DNA of 64,000 nt from an uncultured Nioella sp. GTDB lineage: Bacteria > Pseudomonadota > Alphaproteobacteria > Rhodobacterales > Rhodobacteraceae. Position numbers and translations under genes: made by a program. The DNA lies in the NCBI GenBank assembly GCA_947498125.1, contig CANMJH010000003.1:1-64000 (forward strand). The letters run 5' to 3'. Shown piece after piece: positions 39,253 to 48,243 of this stretch (position 1 is its first letter; every line of letters starts with the position of its first letter). Below the pieces are notes generated by a model that searched no databases, had not been told where the DNA came from, and worked only from the letters and a program-made list of their open reading frames with translations.

Positions 39253-40644
39253 ATGGCTCAAGAGCAGGCTAAGTTCTTGGAGGGAAACCTTTTCCGGCAC
39301 ATCACCGTGATGTCATTAACCGCGTCGATCGGGCTGATGGCCGTGTTTATGGTCGATCTTGTCGATATGATCTTCATCTCGATGCTGGGTAAGGCGGAAC
39401 TTGCCGCCGCAGTTGGCTATGCCGGCGCGATCCTGTTTTTCACCACGTCCTTCGGGGTGGGCATGTCGATTGCCGCAGGGGCTTTGGTGGCCCGGGCCCT
39501 TGGGGCTGGCGACGAAGAGATGGCCGGGCGCCGCGCATCGACGGTGATGCTTTATGGCGTCGTGTTTGGCGCGCTTTTCGCGGCGGCCGTGTGGGTGAAC
39601 CTGCCGGCTTTGGTGGCCCTTCTTGGAGCCAGCGAAGAAACGCTCGATCTGGCTGTTGGATACCTTAGAATCATCATCCCGAGCCTGCCGATCTTGGTTG
39701 TTGGTATGACGGGCAGCGCGATATTGAGGGCGCATGGCGCGGCGCGCAATTCGATGATGGTCACAATTGTGGGCGGGGTCGTAAACGCGATTTTGGACCC
39801 GATCCTGATATTCGGCCTTGATCTTGAACTCACAGGGGCAGCGCTTGCCAGTGTGGCGGCACGGTGCACCATTGGTGCAACGGCGTTTTATCTGATTTTG
39901 AAAAACCATGGTGGATTGGCCAAACCGTCCCCGGAAGATTTTAAGGCTGATTTTGCGGTCATTATGACCTTGGCCTTTCCGGCAATCCTGACCCAGCTGG
40001 CGACGCCGATTGGTCAGGCCTATGTCACCAGAGCTATGGCCGAATTTGGGGAAGAGGCCGTTGCGGGCATGGCTATTGTCGGCCGTCTAACGCCAGTTGC
40101 TTTCGGGACAATTTTTGCACTGTCTGGTGCGATCGGACCTATCGTTGGGCAAAATTTCGGGGCGGGGCAACTGGACCGCGTGCGCGGGGCGTATCGCGAT
40201 GGGTTGCTGTTTACCGGCATGATCGTGGGGGTTGTTGCCGTGATCCTGTTTGCCCTGCGCGGCCCGATTGGGGCTGTGTTCGAAGTTGAAGGGATCTCGC
40301 AGGAATTGCTCTATCTTTTCTGCGGGCCGCTTGCGTTGGTGTGGTTCTTTAACGGGATGTTATTCGTGTCCAACGCCTGTTTTAACAATTTGGGCCACCC
40401 CTATTATTCGACATGGATCAACTGGGGACGGCACACGCTTGGGACGATTCCTTTCGTTTTTGCCTTTGCCTATCTCTATGGGGCAGCGGGTGTCTTGATT
40501 GGTCAGGCAGTCGGCGGCGTGGTTTTTGGTCTGATTTCGCTGTGGCTGGCGCTTAAGGTCATTCGCGCGCCGGATCCTTCGGGGAAGATGAGCCTTTTTC
40601 CCGGCCACACCAGATATTTACAGCTTTTCCATCATCGCAGATGA
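39253..40644 (+). CDS. MATE-family efflux transporter
   Basis: A 463-residue membrane protein with twelve predicted helices in two six-helix halves, typical of MATE (NorM/DinF) sodium- or proton-coupled drug exporters. The first half begins MTLTASIGLMAVFMVDLVDMIFIS-like (VMSLTASIGLMAVFMVDLVD), and the second half shows AFPAILTQLATPIGQAYVTRAM near 250. The start at 39253 has a GGAGGC site; longer frames begin inside the GFA gene leader. Its end is 201 bases before rplO, in a place where rpsE/rpmD are found in a standard spc operon. Confidence 0.85.
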   Translation: MAQEQAKFLEGNLFRHITVMSLTASIGLMAVFMVDLVDMIFISMLGKAELAAAVGYAGAILFFTTSFGVGMSIAAGALVARALGAGDEEMAGRRASTVMLYGVVFGALFAAAVWVNLPALVALLGASEETLDLAVGYLRIIIPSLPILVVGMTGSAILRAHGAARNSMMVTIVGGVVNAILDPILIFGLDLELTGAALASVAARCTIGATAFYLILKNHGGLAKPSPEDFKADFAVIMTLAFPAILTQLATPIGQAYVTRAMAEFGEEAVAGMAIVGRLTPVAFGTIFALSGAIGPIVGQNFGAGQLDRVRGAYRDGLLFTGMIVGVVAVILFALRGPIGAVFEVEGISQELLYLFCGPLALVWFFNGMLFVSNACFNNLGHPYYSTWINWGRHTLGTIPFVFAFAYLYGAAGVLIGQAVGGVVFGLISLWLALKVIRAPDPSGKMSLFPGHTRYLQLFHHRR

Positions 40645-40650
40645 CGCAGG

Positions 40651-40742
40651 AAAATCCCTAGATGGATTTTCTAAAACTCATGTCTGAGTTTTCCCGCGCG
40701 CGCCGCGAGGACTCAATGCTTGAAACTGTTTAAGCATGAGTC
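40651..40742 (+). other. Three successive hairpins upstream of rplO
   Basis: Hairpin 1: AAAATCC/GGATTTT (40651-40670). Hairpin 2: AAAACTCA/TGAGTTTT (40673-40692). Hairpin 3: GACTCAATGCTT with AAGCATGAGTC (40710-40742, one bulged base). The first two end in TTTT and could be tandem terminators of the MATE gene. The third is a 5' leader candidate for the rplO transcript. Their identity is unknown to me. Confidence 0.5.
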
Positions 40743-40845
40743 TATACGCGCCCGGTGGTCCCAAATGGGCCCATTTAACAATCAAGAAACGCCGTGTTTG
40801 GCCCCAGATCGCTTCGGGGGTTAGTTCCGGCAAAGGAGAAGCGAC

Positions 40846-41319
40846 ATGAAACTGCACGAACTTCGTGACAATCCGGGTGCAACCCGTACCAAAAAACGCA
40901 TTGGCCGTGGTCCAGGCTCTGGCAAGGGTAAAACCGCCGGCCGTGGTATCAAAGGTCAAAAATCCCGTTCGGGTGTAGCCATTAATGGTTACGAAGGCGG
41001 CCAAATGCCAATCTACCAGCGTCTGCCAAAGCGTGGCTTTAACAAGCCGAACCGCAAGCAATTCGCTGTTGTGAACCTTGGCCTGCTTCAGAAATTCATC
41101 GATGACGGTAAGCTGGACGCAAAAGCGACCATCACCGAGGACCTGCTGGTTGAAACCGGTATCGTACGTCGCAAGCTGGATGGCGTGCGCGTTTTGGCCA
41201 AAGGTGACGTAACTGCCAAACTGACCATCGAGGTCACAGGCGCATCGAAATCCGCAGTTGAAGCCGTTGAAAAGGCTGGCGGCAGCCTGACCGTTGCAGC
41301 GCCAGCTGCCGCGGAATAA
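40846..41319 (+). CDS. rplO: 50S ribosomal protein L15
   Basis: 157 residues; L15 of the large subunit. [34 protein letters not shown] at the N-terminus (in part) and [21 protein letters not shown] in the middle are diagnostic. It is preceded by AAGGAG. It begins the distal part of the spc operon here, with secY 125 bases downstream. Confidence 0.97.
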   Translation: MKLHELRDNPGATRTKKRIGRGPGSGKGKTAGRGIKGQKSRSGVAINGYEGGQMPIYQRLPKRGFNKPNRKQFAVVNLGLLQKFIDDGKLDAKATITEDLLVETGIVRRKLDGVRVLAKGDVTAKLTIEVTGASKSAVEAVEKAGGSLTVAAPAAAE

Positions 41320-41444
41320 CTCGGATCACGACCCTTTTGGGTCAATAAGGTTGTGAGCGGCCCTCGGACCGCTTACATCTAGCCCCAGTTCTTCCCGCGC
41401 CGCGTGGTCAACTCGATCCGCGGCGCCGTGCATGAGAGAAACAT

Positions 41445-42812
41445 ATGGCATCTGCTGCAGAGCAAATGGCCGCCAATATTAGCTGGCGGACCTTCGGTAA
41501 GGCCACAGAACTGCGTCAGCGCATTCTGTTCACCATCGGTCTTTTGATCATCTACCGTATCGGCACCTATATTCCGGTCCCAGGCATCGATGGCGGCGCA
41601 TTGCGCCAGTTCATGGAAGATGCGGCGGCGAGCCTTGGAGGGGTGATCAACCTCTTTACAGGTGGGGCGATTGGCCGGATGGGCGTGTTTGCCCTTGGCA
41701 TTATGCCGTATATTTCTGCCTCGATCATTATTCAGCTGATGTCGGCCATGGTGCCTGCATTTGAACAGCTGAAGAAAGAAGGCGAACAGGGCCGTAAGAA
41801 GCTTAACCAATACACGCGCTACGGTACGGTGGTTCTGGCGACTTTCCAAGCCTACGGTCTGGCTGTCAGCCTTGAGGGCGGCGGTCTTGTCACCGATCCG
41901 GGTTGGTTCTTCCGTATTGCCTGTGTTGTCACGCTTGTTGGCGGCACGATGTTCCTGATGTGGCTGGGTGAACAAATCACAGCGCGCGGCATCGGTAACG
42001 GTATCTCGCTGATCATTTTCGTTGGCATCATCGCCGAAATCCCCGGTGCCTTGGCGCAGTTCTTTGAGCAGGGCCGCACGGGCGCGATTTCGACGCCAGT
42101 GGTGTTGGGCATTATCATTATGCTCTTCGCGACGCTGACTTTCGTGGTCTTTATGGAGCGATCGCAAAGGAAGATTCACATCCAATACCCGCGCCGTCAG
42201 GTGGGCATGAAGGTCTATGATGGCGGGTCTAGCCATTTGCCGATCAAAGTGAACCCGGCAGGCGTTATCCCGGCCATCTTTGCGTCGTCTTTGCTGTTGC
42301 TGCCGACCACGATCAGCACATTCTCGGGCGCGGATGCAGGTCCCGTCATGTCGACGATCCTGACGCTCTTTGGCCCGGGCCGTCCCCTTTACCTGCTGTT
42401 CTTTGCTGGCATGATTGTGTTCTTCACATATTTCTACACCCATAACGTGTCGTTCAAGACCGAGGATGTTGCAGATAACTTGAAGAGCCAGAACGGGTTT
42501 GTCCCCGGCATTCGCCCCGGCAAAAAGACCGCTGAATATCTTGAATATGTTGTGAACCGTATTTTGGTTCTTGGTGCTGGCTACCTTGCACTTGTGGTGC
42601 TGCTGCCGGAAATGATCCGCACTCAATTGTCGATCACGGCCTACTTCGGTGGGACATCGATCTTGATTATTGTGTCTGTCGGCATGGACACCGTGCAACA
42701 AGTGCAATCGCATCTTCTGGCGCATCAATACGAAGGGCTGATCGAGAAATCGCAGCTTCGCGGTCGGAAGGGCGGAGGACGCAACAAGCGTAAGGGGCCC
42801 GCTCGTCGATGA
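41445..42812 (+). CDS. secY: Preprotein translocase subunit SecY
   Basis: 455 residues with ten transmembrane helices; the central channel of the Sec translocon. The N-terminal [30 protein letters not shown], the helix 2a plug region ([25 protein letters not shown], in part), and the cytoplasmic loops with [17 protein letters not shown] and [19 protein letters not shown] match the family. It overlaps adk by four bases (ATGA). Confidence 0.97.
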   Translation: MASAAEQMAANISWRTFGKATELRQRILFTIGLLIIYRIGTYIPVPGIDGGALRQFMEDAAASLGGVINLFTGGAIGRMGVFALGIMPYISASIIIQLMSAMVPAFEQLKKEGEQGRKKLNQYTRYGTVVLATFQAYGLAVSLEGGGLVTDPGWFFRIACVVTLVGGTMFLMWLGEQITARGIGNGISLIIFVGIIAEIPGALAQFFEQGRTGAISTPVVLGIIIMLFATLTFVVFMERSQRKIHIQYPRRQVGMKVYDGGSSHLPIKVNPAGVIPAIFASSLLLLPTTISTFSGADAGPVMSTILTLFGPGRPLYLLFFAGMIVFFTYFYTHNVSFKTEDVADNLKSQNGFVPGIRPGKKTAEYLEYVVNRILVLGAGYLALVVLLPEMIRTQLSITAYFGGTSILIIVSVGMDTVQQVQSHLLAHQYEGLIEKSQLRGRKGGGRNKRKGPARR

Positions 42813-43456
42813 ATATTATTCTGTTGGGGCCACCTGGCGCCGGAAAAGGAACGCAAGCCCGCCGTCTGGTGGATGAGCGCAACATGGTGCAGCTCTCAAC
42901 AGGTGATATGCTGCGGGCCGCAAAAGACAGCGGTACCGAAATGGGCAAGCTTGTTGCGGAAGTTATGGCAAAGGGTCTGCTTGTTACCGATGAGATCGTC
43001 ATTGGTCTGATCGAAGAGCAGCTCGAAACTGTCGAGGCCACTGGCTTTATCTTTGATGGATTCCCAAGGACTTTGGCTCAAGCAGATGCTTTGAATGCGC
43101 TTCTGGGCCGTAAGGGTCAGAGCTTGGACGCTGTGATCGAGATGAAGGTCAACGATGACGCGCTTGTTTCGCGTGTGACAGGCCGCTCGACTTGTGGCGC
43201 CTGCGGTGAGGTCTACCACGACGAAACGAAGCCCCAGCCTGCTGATGGTAAGTGCAGCAACTGCGGGGCATCCGAATTCAAACGGCGCGCGGATGACAAT
43301 GAAGATGCGTTTCGCACCCGCCTTTTGGCTTATTATCGCGACACCTCGCCATTGATCGGATATTACTACGCAAAAGGGCAGCATTCTGCCATCGATGGCA
43401 TGGCCGCAATGGACGCCGTCGCCGGTGAAATCAAAGAAGTTCTTGACAAAGCTTGA
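42809..43456 (+). CDS. adk: Adenylate kinase with zinc-finger LID
   Basis: 215 residues. The P-loop is [11 protein letters not shown] (about 7-17), followed by [10 protein letters not shown] and [13 protein letters not shown] (about 82-94). The LID domain carries a Cys4 metal site [10 protein letters not shown]...CSNCG (about 130-153), a form found in many bacteria including some alphaproteobacteria. It balances AMP/ADP/ATP. It is translationally coupled to secY. Confidence 0.95.
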   Translation: MNIILLGPPGAGKGTQARRLVDERNMVQLSTGDMLRAAKDSGTEMGKLVAEVMAKGLLVTDEIVIGLIEEQLETVEATGFIFDGFPRTLAQADALNALLGRKGQSLDAVIEMKVNDDALVSRVTGRSTCGACGEVYHDETKPQPADGKCSNCGASEFKRRADDNEDAFRTRLLAYYRDTSPLIGYYYAKGQHSAIDGMAAMDAVAGEIKEVLDKA

Positions 43457-43463
43457 ACTGGTA

Positions 43464-43479
43464 TTGACCGCACGGTCAA
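43464..43479. promoter_or_regulatory. Palindrome between adk and rpsM
   Basis: Perfect 7-base arms TTGACCG and CGGTCAA flank a 2-base centre, just after the adk stop codon. The symmetry and tight spacing look more like a DNA operator (TetR-like) or a short mRNA stem than a terminator. The remaining gap to rpsM (43480-43646) also contains a GCCCG/CGGGC stem followed by TTT. Confidence 0.4.
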
Positions 43480-43646
43480 AACCGCCTAACTGACGGCTTC
43501 CCTCTGGGGATCGAGAGATGCGCTGATTCTATCTGGCCCTCCCGAAAATTTAATTTCGATGGCCCGCAGGCTTTACCGCCTCGGGCTTTCGGTTGTGAAA
43601 AAAGGTTCTGGAGCTACGGAACCGCAACGTATGAAGGAAGACCTAC

Positions 43647-44015
43647 GTGGCACGTATTGCTGGGGTCAACATCCCCACCGCTAAGCGCGTTCCGATCGCG
43701 CTAACTTATATCACCGGAATTGGCCAAACCTCTGCTGACGCAATCTGCGAAGCCGTTAAGATTGACGCCACTCGCCGTGTGAATGAACTTTCCGACGCCG
43801 AAGTGCTCGCCATTCGCGAACATATCGACGCCAACTACACGGTAGAAGGCGACCTTCGCCGCGAAGTAACCATGAACGTCAAACGTCTGATGGATCTGGG
43901 TTGCTACCGCGGTCTGCGTCATCGCCGTAACTTGCCTGTTCGCGGTCAGCGGACCCACACCAACGCTCGTACTCGCAAAGGCCCCGCAAAGGCCATTGCT
44001 GGTAAGAAGAAATAA
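43647..44015 (+). CDS. rpsM: 30S ribosomal protein S13
   Basis: 122 residues; S13 of the small-subunit head. [26 protein letters not shown] at the N-terminus (in part), the [36 protein letters not shown] basic tail (in part), and a KK-rich end are all standard. rpsK follows after 15 bases. Confidence 0.97.
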   Translation: MARIAGVNIPTAKRVPIALTYITGIGQTSADAICEAVKIDATRRVNELSDAEVLAIREHIDANYTVEGDLRREVTMNVKRLMDLGCYRGLRHRRNLPVRGQRTHTNARTRKGPAKAIAGKKK

Positions 44016-44030
44016 GGGAGGGTTCATATA

Positions 44031-44420
44031 ATGGCACGTGAAAAGACCCGTACGAAGCGCAAAGAGCGCAAGAATATCGCATCTGGTGTTGCGCATGTGA
44101 ACAGCTCGTTCAACAACACTAAGATCCTGATTTCGGACGTTCAAGGCAACGCAATTTCTTGGTCGTCTGCTGGTACCATGGGCTTTAAAGGCTCGCGGAA
44201 ATCCACACCCTATGCGGCTCAGATGGCTGCTGAAGATGCCGGCAAAAAAGCACAAGAGCATGGCGTGAAAACGCTGGAAGTCGAAGTGCAAGGCCCCGGT
44301 TCTGGCCGTGAAAGCGCACTGCGTGCTTTGGCTGCTGTTGGCTTTAACATCACGTCTATCCGCGATGTGACACCGATGGCGCATAACGGCTGCCGTCCGC
44401 CAAAGCGTCGCCGCGTATAA
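44031..44420 (+). CDS. rpsK: 30S ribosomal protein S11
   Basis: 129 residues; S11 of the platform of the 30S subunit. [27 protein letters not shown] (about 22-48), [19 protein letters not shown] and the C-terminus [17 protein letters not shown] are diagnostic. Start codon is preceded by GGGAGG. Confidence 0.97.
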   Translation: MAREKTRTKRKERKNIASGVAHVNSSFNNTKILISDVQGNAISWSSAGTMGFKGSRKSTPYAAQMAAEDAGKKAQEHGVKTLEVEVQGPGSGRESALRALAAVGFNITSIRDVTPMAHNGCRPPKRRRV

Positions 44421-44439
44421 TTTATGTTTTTTGCCCGAT

Positions 44440-44464
44440 GGCCGCATGGGAAACCATTGCGGCC
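44440..44464 (+). other. GAAA-tetraloop hairpin between rpsK and rpoA
   Basis: GGCCGCATGG pairs with CCA-T-TGCGGCC around a GAAA loop, with one bulged T. It is followed by a pyrimidine stretch including TTTTTT at about 44475-44480. A partial terminator or processing site between rpsK and rpoA is plausible. Confidence 0.5.
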
Positions 44465-44537
44465 TCGGTTTGTCCTTTTTTGATCCTCGAGCGCTCAGGG
44501 CCTGGATCGGCCCAATGAGCAAGAATGGAGGCGCCAC

Positions 44538-45554
44538 ATGATCCATAAAAATTGGCAAGAGCTGATCAAACCGACCCAGCTGGAGGTGAACCCCGGCAAT
44601 GACCCATCGCGTCAGGCGACGGTTGTTGCTGAACCGCTAGAACGCGGTTTTGGTCTGACCCTCGGCAACGCACTGCGTCGGGTGCTGATGTCTTCGCTTC
44701 AGGGCGCGGCAATCACATCCGTCCAGATTGACAATGTCCTGCACGAGTTCTCCTCGATTGCTGGTGTGCGTGAAGACGTCACCGATGTCGTTCTGAACCT
44801 TAAAGGCGTGTCGATCCGCATGGACGCCGAAGGCCCCAAGCGTATTTCAATCTCGGCCAAAGGCCCCAAGATTGTTACCGCTGGTGACATCTCGGAAAGC
44901 GCTGGCATCGAGGTTCTGAATCGCGATCACGTGATCTGCCACCTTGATGACGGTGCCGATCTGTTCATGGAGCTGACCGTTAATACCGGTAAGGGCTATG
45001 TCGCAGCCGACAAAAACCGTCCCGAGGATGCGCCGATTGGCTTGATCTCGATCGATGCGATCTATTCGCCGGTCAAAAAGGTCAGCTACGACGTGCAGCC
45101 AACCCGCGAAGGTCAGGTTCTGGATTACGATAAGCTGACGCTTAAACTGGAAACCGATGGATCGATCACCCCTGACGATGCCGTAGCGTTTGCTGCGCGT
45201 ATTCTGCAGGACCAGCTGTCGATCTTCGTGAACTTCGATGAACCAGAGGCCGCTGGCCGCCAGGACGACGAAGATGATCTGGAATTCAACCCGCTTCTCT
45301 TGAAGAAGGTTGATGAGCTTGAGCTTTCTGTCCGGTCTGCAAACTGCCTGAAGAACGACAACATCGTCTATATCGGTGATCTGATCCAGAAAACCGAAGC
45401 CGAGATGCTGCGTACTCCGAACTTCGGTCGGAAATCGCTCAATGAGATCAAAGAAGTGCTTTCGGGCATGGGTCTGCATCTGGGAATGGATATCGTTGAT
45501 TGGCCACCCGATAACATCGAGGATCTGGCCAAGAAATTCGAAGACCAGTTCTAA
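44538..45554 (+). CDS. rpoA: RNA polymerase alpha subunit
   Basis: 338 residues. The N-terminal assembly domain ([28 protein letters not shown], about 32-59, in part) is followed by a linker near 235-250. The C-terminal domain (about 255-325) includes the DNA-contacting helices [19 protein letters not shown] and [23 protein letters not shown]. The length is normal for alphaproteobacteria. Confidence 0.98.
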   Translation: MIHKNWQELIKPTQLEVNPGNDPSRQATVVAEPLERGFGLTLGNALRRVLMSSLQGAAITSVQIDNVLHEFSSIAGVREDVTDVVLNLKGVSIRMDAEGPKRISISAKGPKIVTAGDISESAGIEVLNRDHVICHLDDGADLFMELTVNTGKGYVAADKNRPEDAPIGLISIDAIYSPVKKVSYDVQPTREGQVLDYDKLTLKLETDGSITPDDAVAFAARILQDQLSIFVNFDEPEAAGRQDDEDDLEFNPLLLKKVDELELSVRSANCLKNDNIVYIGDLIQKTEAEMLRTPNFGRKSLNEIKEVLSGMGLHLGMDIVDWPPDNIEDLAKKFEDQF

Positions 45555-45564
45555 GGTCTTCACT

Positions 45565-45584
45565 CGGGGCGGTTCGCCGCCCCG
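45565..45584 (+). other. UUCG-tetraloop hairpin after rpoA
   Basis: A perfect 8-bp stem CGGGGCGG/CCGCCCCG closed by TTCG lies ten bases after the rpoA stop. There is no T-tract, so it is more likely an mRNA stabiliser or processing structure than a terminator. Confidence 0.6.
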
Positions 45585-45704
45585 ACAATGCCCGGACTTG
45601 CCGGGGAATATCAGGGCAACTGCCCCAAGGAGAGCCGGTGACACGCATCACAGGCCAGACAAAGCAAAAACGCCCGTAGAGGGCACCAAATTGGAGATAG
45701 ACAC

Positions 45705-46121
45705 ATGCGTCACGCACGAGGTTACCGCCGCCTGAACCGCACCCATGAGCACCGTAAAGCTCTGTTTGCAAATATGGCTGGCTCGCTCATCGAACATGAG
45801 CAAATCAAAACCACCCTTCCTAAAGCAAAAGAACTGCGTCCGATCATTGAAAAAATGATCACGCTGGCGAAACGCGGCGATCTGCACGCCCGTCGTCAGG
45901 CTGCTTCCAAGCTGAAGCAGGACGCCTATGTTGCCAAACTTTTTGACGTTCTCGGCCCACGTTACGCCGACCGTCAGGGTGGCTATGTCCGCATCATGAA
46001 AGCGGGCTTCCGCTATGGTGACATGGCGCCCATGGCGATCATCGAATTTGTTGACCGCGACGTTGACGCCAAAGGCGCCGGCGACCGCGCCCGCGTCGAA
46101 GCCGAGCTTGACGCAGAATAA
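45705..46121 (+). CDS. rplQ: 50S ribosomal protein L17
   Basis: 138 residues; L17. [46 protein letters not shown] (in part) is diagnostic, as is the [15 protein letters not shown] segment near the C-terminus. It is the last gene of this ribosomal operon; a terminator follows. Confidence 0.97.
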   Translation: MRHARGYRRLNRTHEHRKALFANMAGSLIEHEQIKTTLPKAKELRPIIEKMITLAKRGDLHARRQAASKLKQDAYVAKLFDVLGPRYADRQGGYVRIMKAGFRYGDMAPMAIIEFVDRDVDAKGAGDRARVEAELDAE

Positions 46122-46155
46122 TTTCAAGTCTCGTTCGCGAGACATTTGAATTCGG

Positions 46156-46192
46156 AACCCCGCCCTAATTCAGTGGCGGGGTTTTTCTTTTT
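46156..46192 (+). terminator. Terminator after rplQ
   Basis: A 7-bp stem CCCCGCC/GGCGGGG (46158-46164 with 46175-46181) with a 10-base loop is followed by TTTTTCTTTTT. It closes the rplO-rplQ operon. Confidence 0.85.
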
Positions 46193-46236
46193 CCGGATGG
46201 CTTCCCCCTTGCCGCGCGCGCGCATAGATTGCCGCC

Positions 46237-47547
46237 ATGGCCGACCTCTTTGCAAATTCATCACCTGAAACGCCAAATGGCCCGCGCCCTTTGGCCGATC
46301 GGTTGCGGCCGGGCAATCTGGCAGAGGTCATTGGCCAAAGCCATATTCTGGGCCCAGAGGGCAGTCTCAGGGTAATGCTGGATGCTGGGGCATTGGGCTC
46401 ATTGATATTCTGGGGCCCGCCCGGCGTTGGAAAAACCACAATCGCACGCCTTTTGGCACAGGAAACTGACCTCAGTTTTGTGCAGATCAGCGCGATTTTC
46501 ACGGGCATGCCGGACCTGCGCAAAACCTTTGATGCCGCCAAGATTCGCCGACAGAACGGCGGCGGCACGTTGCTTTTCGTTGATGAGATCCACCGGTTCA
46601 ACAAGGCGCAGCAGGACGGATTTTTACCCCATATGGAGGATGGAACCATCCTTTTGGTGGGGGCAACAACCGAAAACCCCTCGTTCGAGTTAAATGCCGC
46701 TGTCATGTCGCGCGCGCAGGTTTTGGTTCTTGAGCGATTGTCAGAAGACGATCTGGAACTCCTGATCCAGCGCGCGGAAGCTGAACTGCAAGTTAAACTG
46801 CCCCTTACGGATGAAGCCCGCGCCGCGCTGCGCGAAATGGCCGATGGCGATGGGCGCGCTATGCTCAATCTGGTCGAACAAACAGCGGCTTGGAAGGTCG
46901 ATGCCCCGCTGGCGCCCGAGGCGCTTGGCAAACGTTTGGCCCGCCGCGCCGCGCAATATGACAAATCGGGTGAAGCGCATTACAACCTGATCTCTGCTTT
47001 GCATAAATCGGTGCGCGGTTCGGACCCCGATGCCTCGCTCTATTGGTTTGCCAGAATGCTGGAAGGCGGCGAAGACCCTCGTTTTCTGGCCCGGCGTATC
47101 ACGCGCATGGCCGTGGAAGACATTGGGCTTGCGGATCCGCAAGCGCAACGGTTTTGCCTTGATGCATGGGAGACTTATGAGCGTTTGGGCAGCCCCGAGG
47201 GCGAACTTGCCCTCGCCCAAGCCGTCGCCTATCTGGCGCTCGCCCCGAAATCCAATGCGATCTACACCGGCTATAAAGGCGCGCGGCGTCTGGCTGCTAA
47301 AACCGGGTCAAAGCCGCCGCCAAAGCATATCCTAAACGCCCCCACGAAGATGATGAAAGAGCAAGGGTACGGCGATGGATACGCCTATGATCACGAAGCC
47401 GAAGATGGGTTTTCTGGGCAGAACTATTTCCCCGATGAAGTTGGCCGCGAAGCGCTCTACACGCCAGTGGAACGTGGCTTTGAACGAGATTTGGCCAAGC
47501 GGGTCGCCTATTTTGCAAAGCTACGAGCCAAGCGGCAGGACAGTTGA
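46237..47547 (+). CDS. rarA: Replication-associated recombination protein A
   Basis: 436 residues; an AAA+ protein of the RarA/MgsA/WRNIP1 family acting at stalled replication forks. Near the N-terminus, PLADRLRPGNLAEVIGQSHIL (in part) leads to Walker A GPPGVGKTT (about 66-74). Walker B LLFVDEIHRFNKAQQD follows at about 112-127, then VGATTENPSFELNAA. The C-terminal tetramerisation domain with LAPKSNAIYTGY and YFPDEV is complete. Confidence 0.94.
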   Translation: MADLFANSSPETPNGPRPLADRLRPGNLAEVIGQSHILGPEGSLRVMLDAGALGSLIFWGPPGVGKTTIARLLAQETDLSFVQISAIFTGMPDLRKTFDAAKIRRQNGGGTLLFVDEIHRFNKAQQDGFLPHMEDGTILLVGATTENPSFELNAAVMSRAQVLVLERLSEDDLELLIQRAEAELQVKLPLTDEARAALREMADGDGRAMLNLVEQTAAWKVDAPLAPEALGKRLARRAAQYDKSGEAHYNLISALHKSVRGSDPDASLYWFARMLEGGEDPRFLARRITRMAVEDIGLADPQAQRFCLDAWETYERLGSPEGELALAQAVAYLALAPKSNAIYTGYKGARRLAAKTGSKPPPKHILNAPTKMMKEQGYGDGYAYDHEAEDGFSGQNYFPDEVGREALYTPVERGFERDLAKRVAYFAKLRAKRQDS

Positions 47548-47831
47548 AATTGACTGCTTCTGAAACGGCGCGCGCTACGATTTATGTTGGCGACGACGAA
47601 CACCCATCAGACGATTATTCGTGGATTGTAAATTGGCTAAAGCAGCATAAAGACCGAGTAGAGGTCGCAGGTTACGAAACGGGCGGTTGGGAGCATCTTT
47701 GGGACGTTCATGGGCCCGCGGATGTGATCGCGGAAATACCTGAAGGCTTTCTCTGCTCAAGTACATGGACTGCGAAGGAGAACGGGCGTTGGACTGCTGA
47801 GTCATCTGACCTAACCGGCATGTTTAGTTGA
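47544..47831 (+). CDS. Small protein of unknown function coupled to rarA
   Basis: A 95-residue acidic protein read from TTG at 47544, which overlaps the rarA stop (TTGA). No signal peptide, membrane segment or known motif was recognised. It is rich in Trp (IVNWL, GGWEHLW, STWTAK, RWTAE) and has a VYGDDE-like start (YVGDDEHPSDDYSWI). Overlap with rarA argues that it is translated, although the alternative start and lack of a recognised family keep confidence moderate. Confidence 0.5.
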   Translation: MKLTASETARATIYVGDDEHPSDDYSWIVNWLKQHKDRVEVAGYETGGWEHLWDVHGPADVIAEIPEGFLCSSTWTAKENGRWTAESSDLTGMFS

Positions 47832-47862
47832 CAATCCGGGCTGTTGGGCACAAACCCCGCCC

Positions 47863-48243
47863 ATGTTTATGACCTTACTCCAAGTGGCAATAGGCGGCGC
47901 CATCGGCGCGGCACTTCGCTTTTCTGCGGGGGTGGGGATATTGCGCCTTTTTGGACAGACCAGCTTTCCCATCGCGATTATCGTGGTCAATATCCTTGGC
48001 TCGTTTCTGATGGGTGTTTTCGTGGTTGCCGCAGCGCATCGCGGGCTGACGCATTTGTCGCCTTTCGTAATGACGGGCCTGCTTGGCGGGTTCACAACGT
48101 TTTCGGCCTTTTCACTTGAAACCATGACGCTTTATGAGCGCGGAGATTTTGGGCAGGCCCTTTTATATGTCGGTTTGTCGGTGCTGTTGTCGGTCATGGG
48201 ACTGGCGCTTGGCCTTTGGATCGCCCGAGGAGTATTTGCATGA
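47863..48243 (+). CDS. crcB: Fluoride channel CrcB/Fluc
   Basis: 126 residues with four transmembrane helices. The family hallmarks are GGAIGAALRF near the N-terminus, NILGSFLMG (about 45-53) and the GLLGGFTTFSAFSLE motif (about 71-85) with the fluoride-lining Phe and Ser/Thr. It forms a dual-topology dimer that exports fluoride. No fluoride riboswitch fits in the 31-base gap upstream. Its stop overlaps the next start (ATGA). Confidence 0.92.
   Translation: MFMTLLQVAIGGAIGAALRFSAGVGILRLFGQTSFPIAIIVVNILGSFLMGVFVVAAAHRGLTHLSPFVMTGLLGGFTTFSAFSLETMTLYERGDFGQALLYVGLSVLLSVMGLALGLWIARGVFA

Noticed and set aside
41379-42728. Minus-strand open frame of 449 codons opposite secY
   Set aside because: It is antisense to secY and overlaps it almost entirely, with no ribosome-binding site and no domain.
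47832-47862. Fluoride riboswitch before crcB
   Set aside because: Only 31 bases lie between the genes, too short for the aptamer; no conserved motif was seen.
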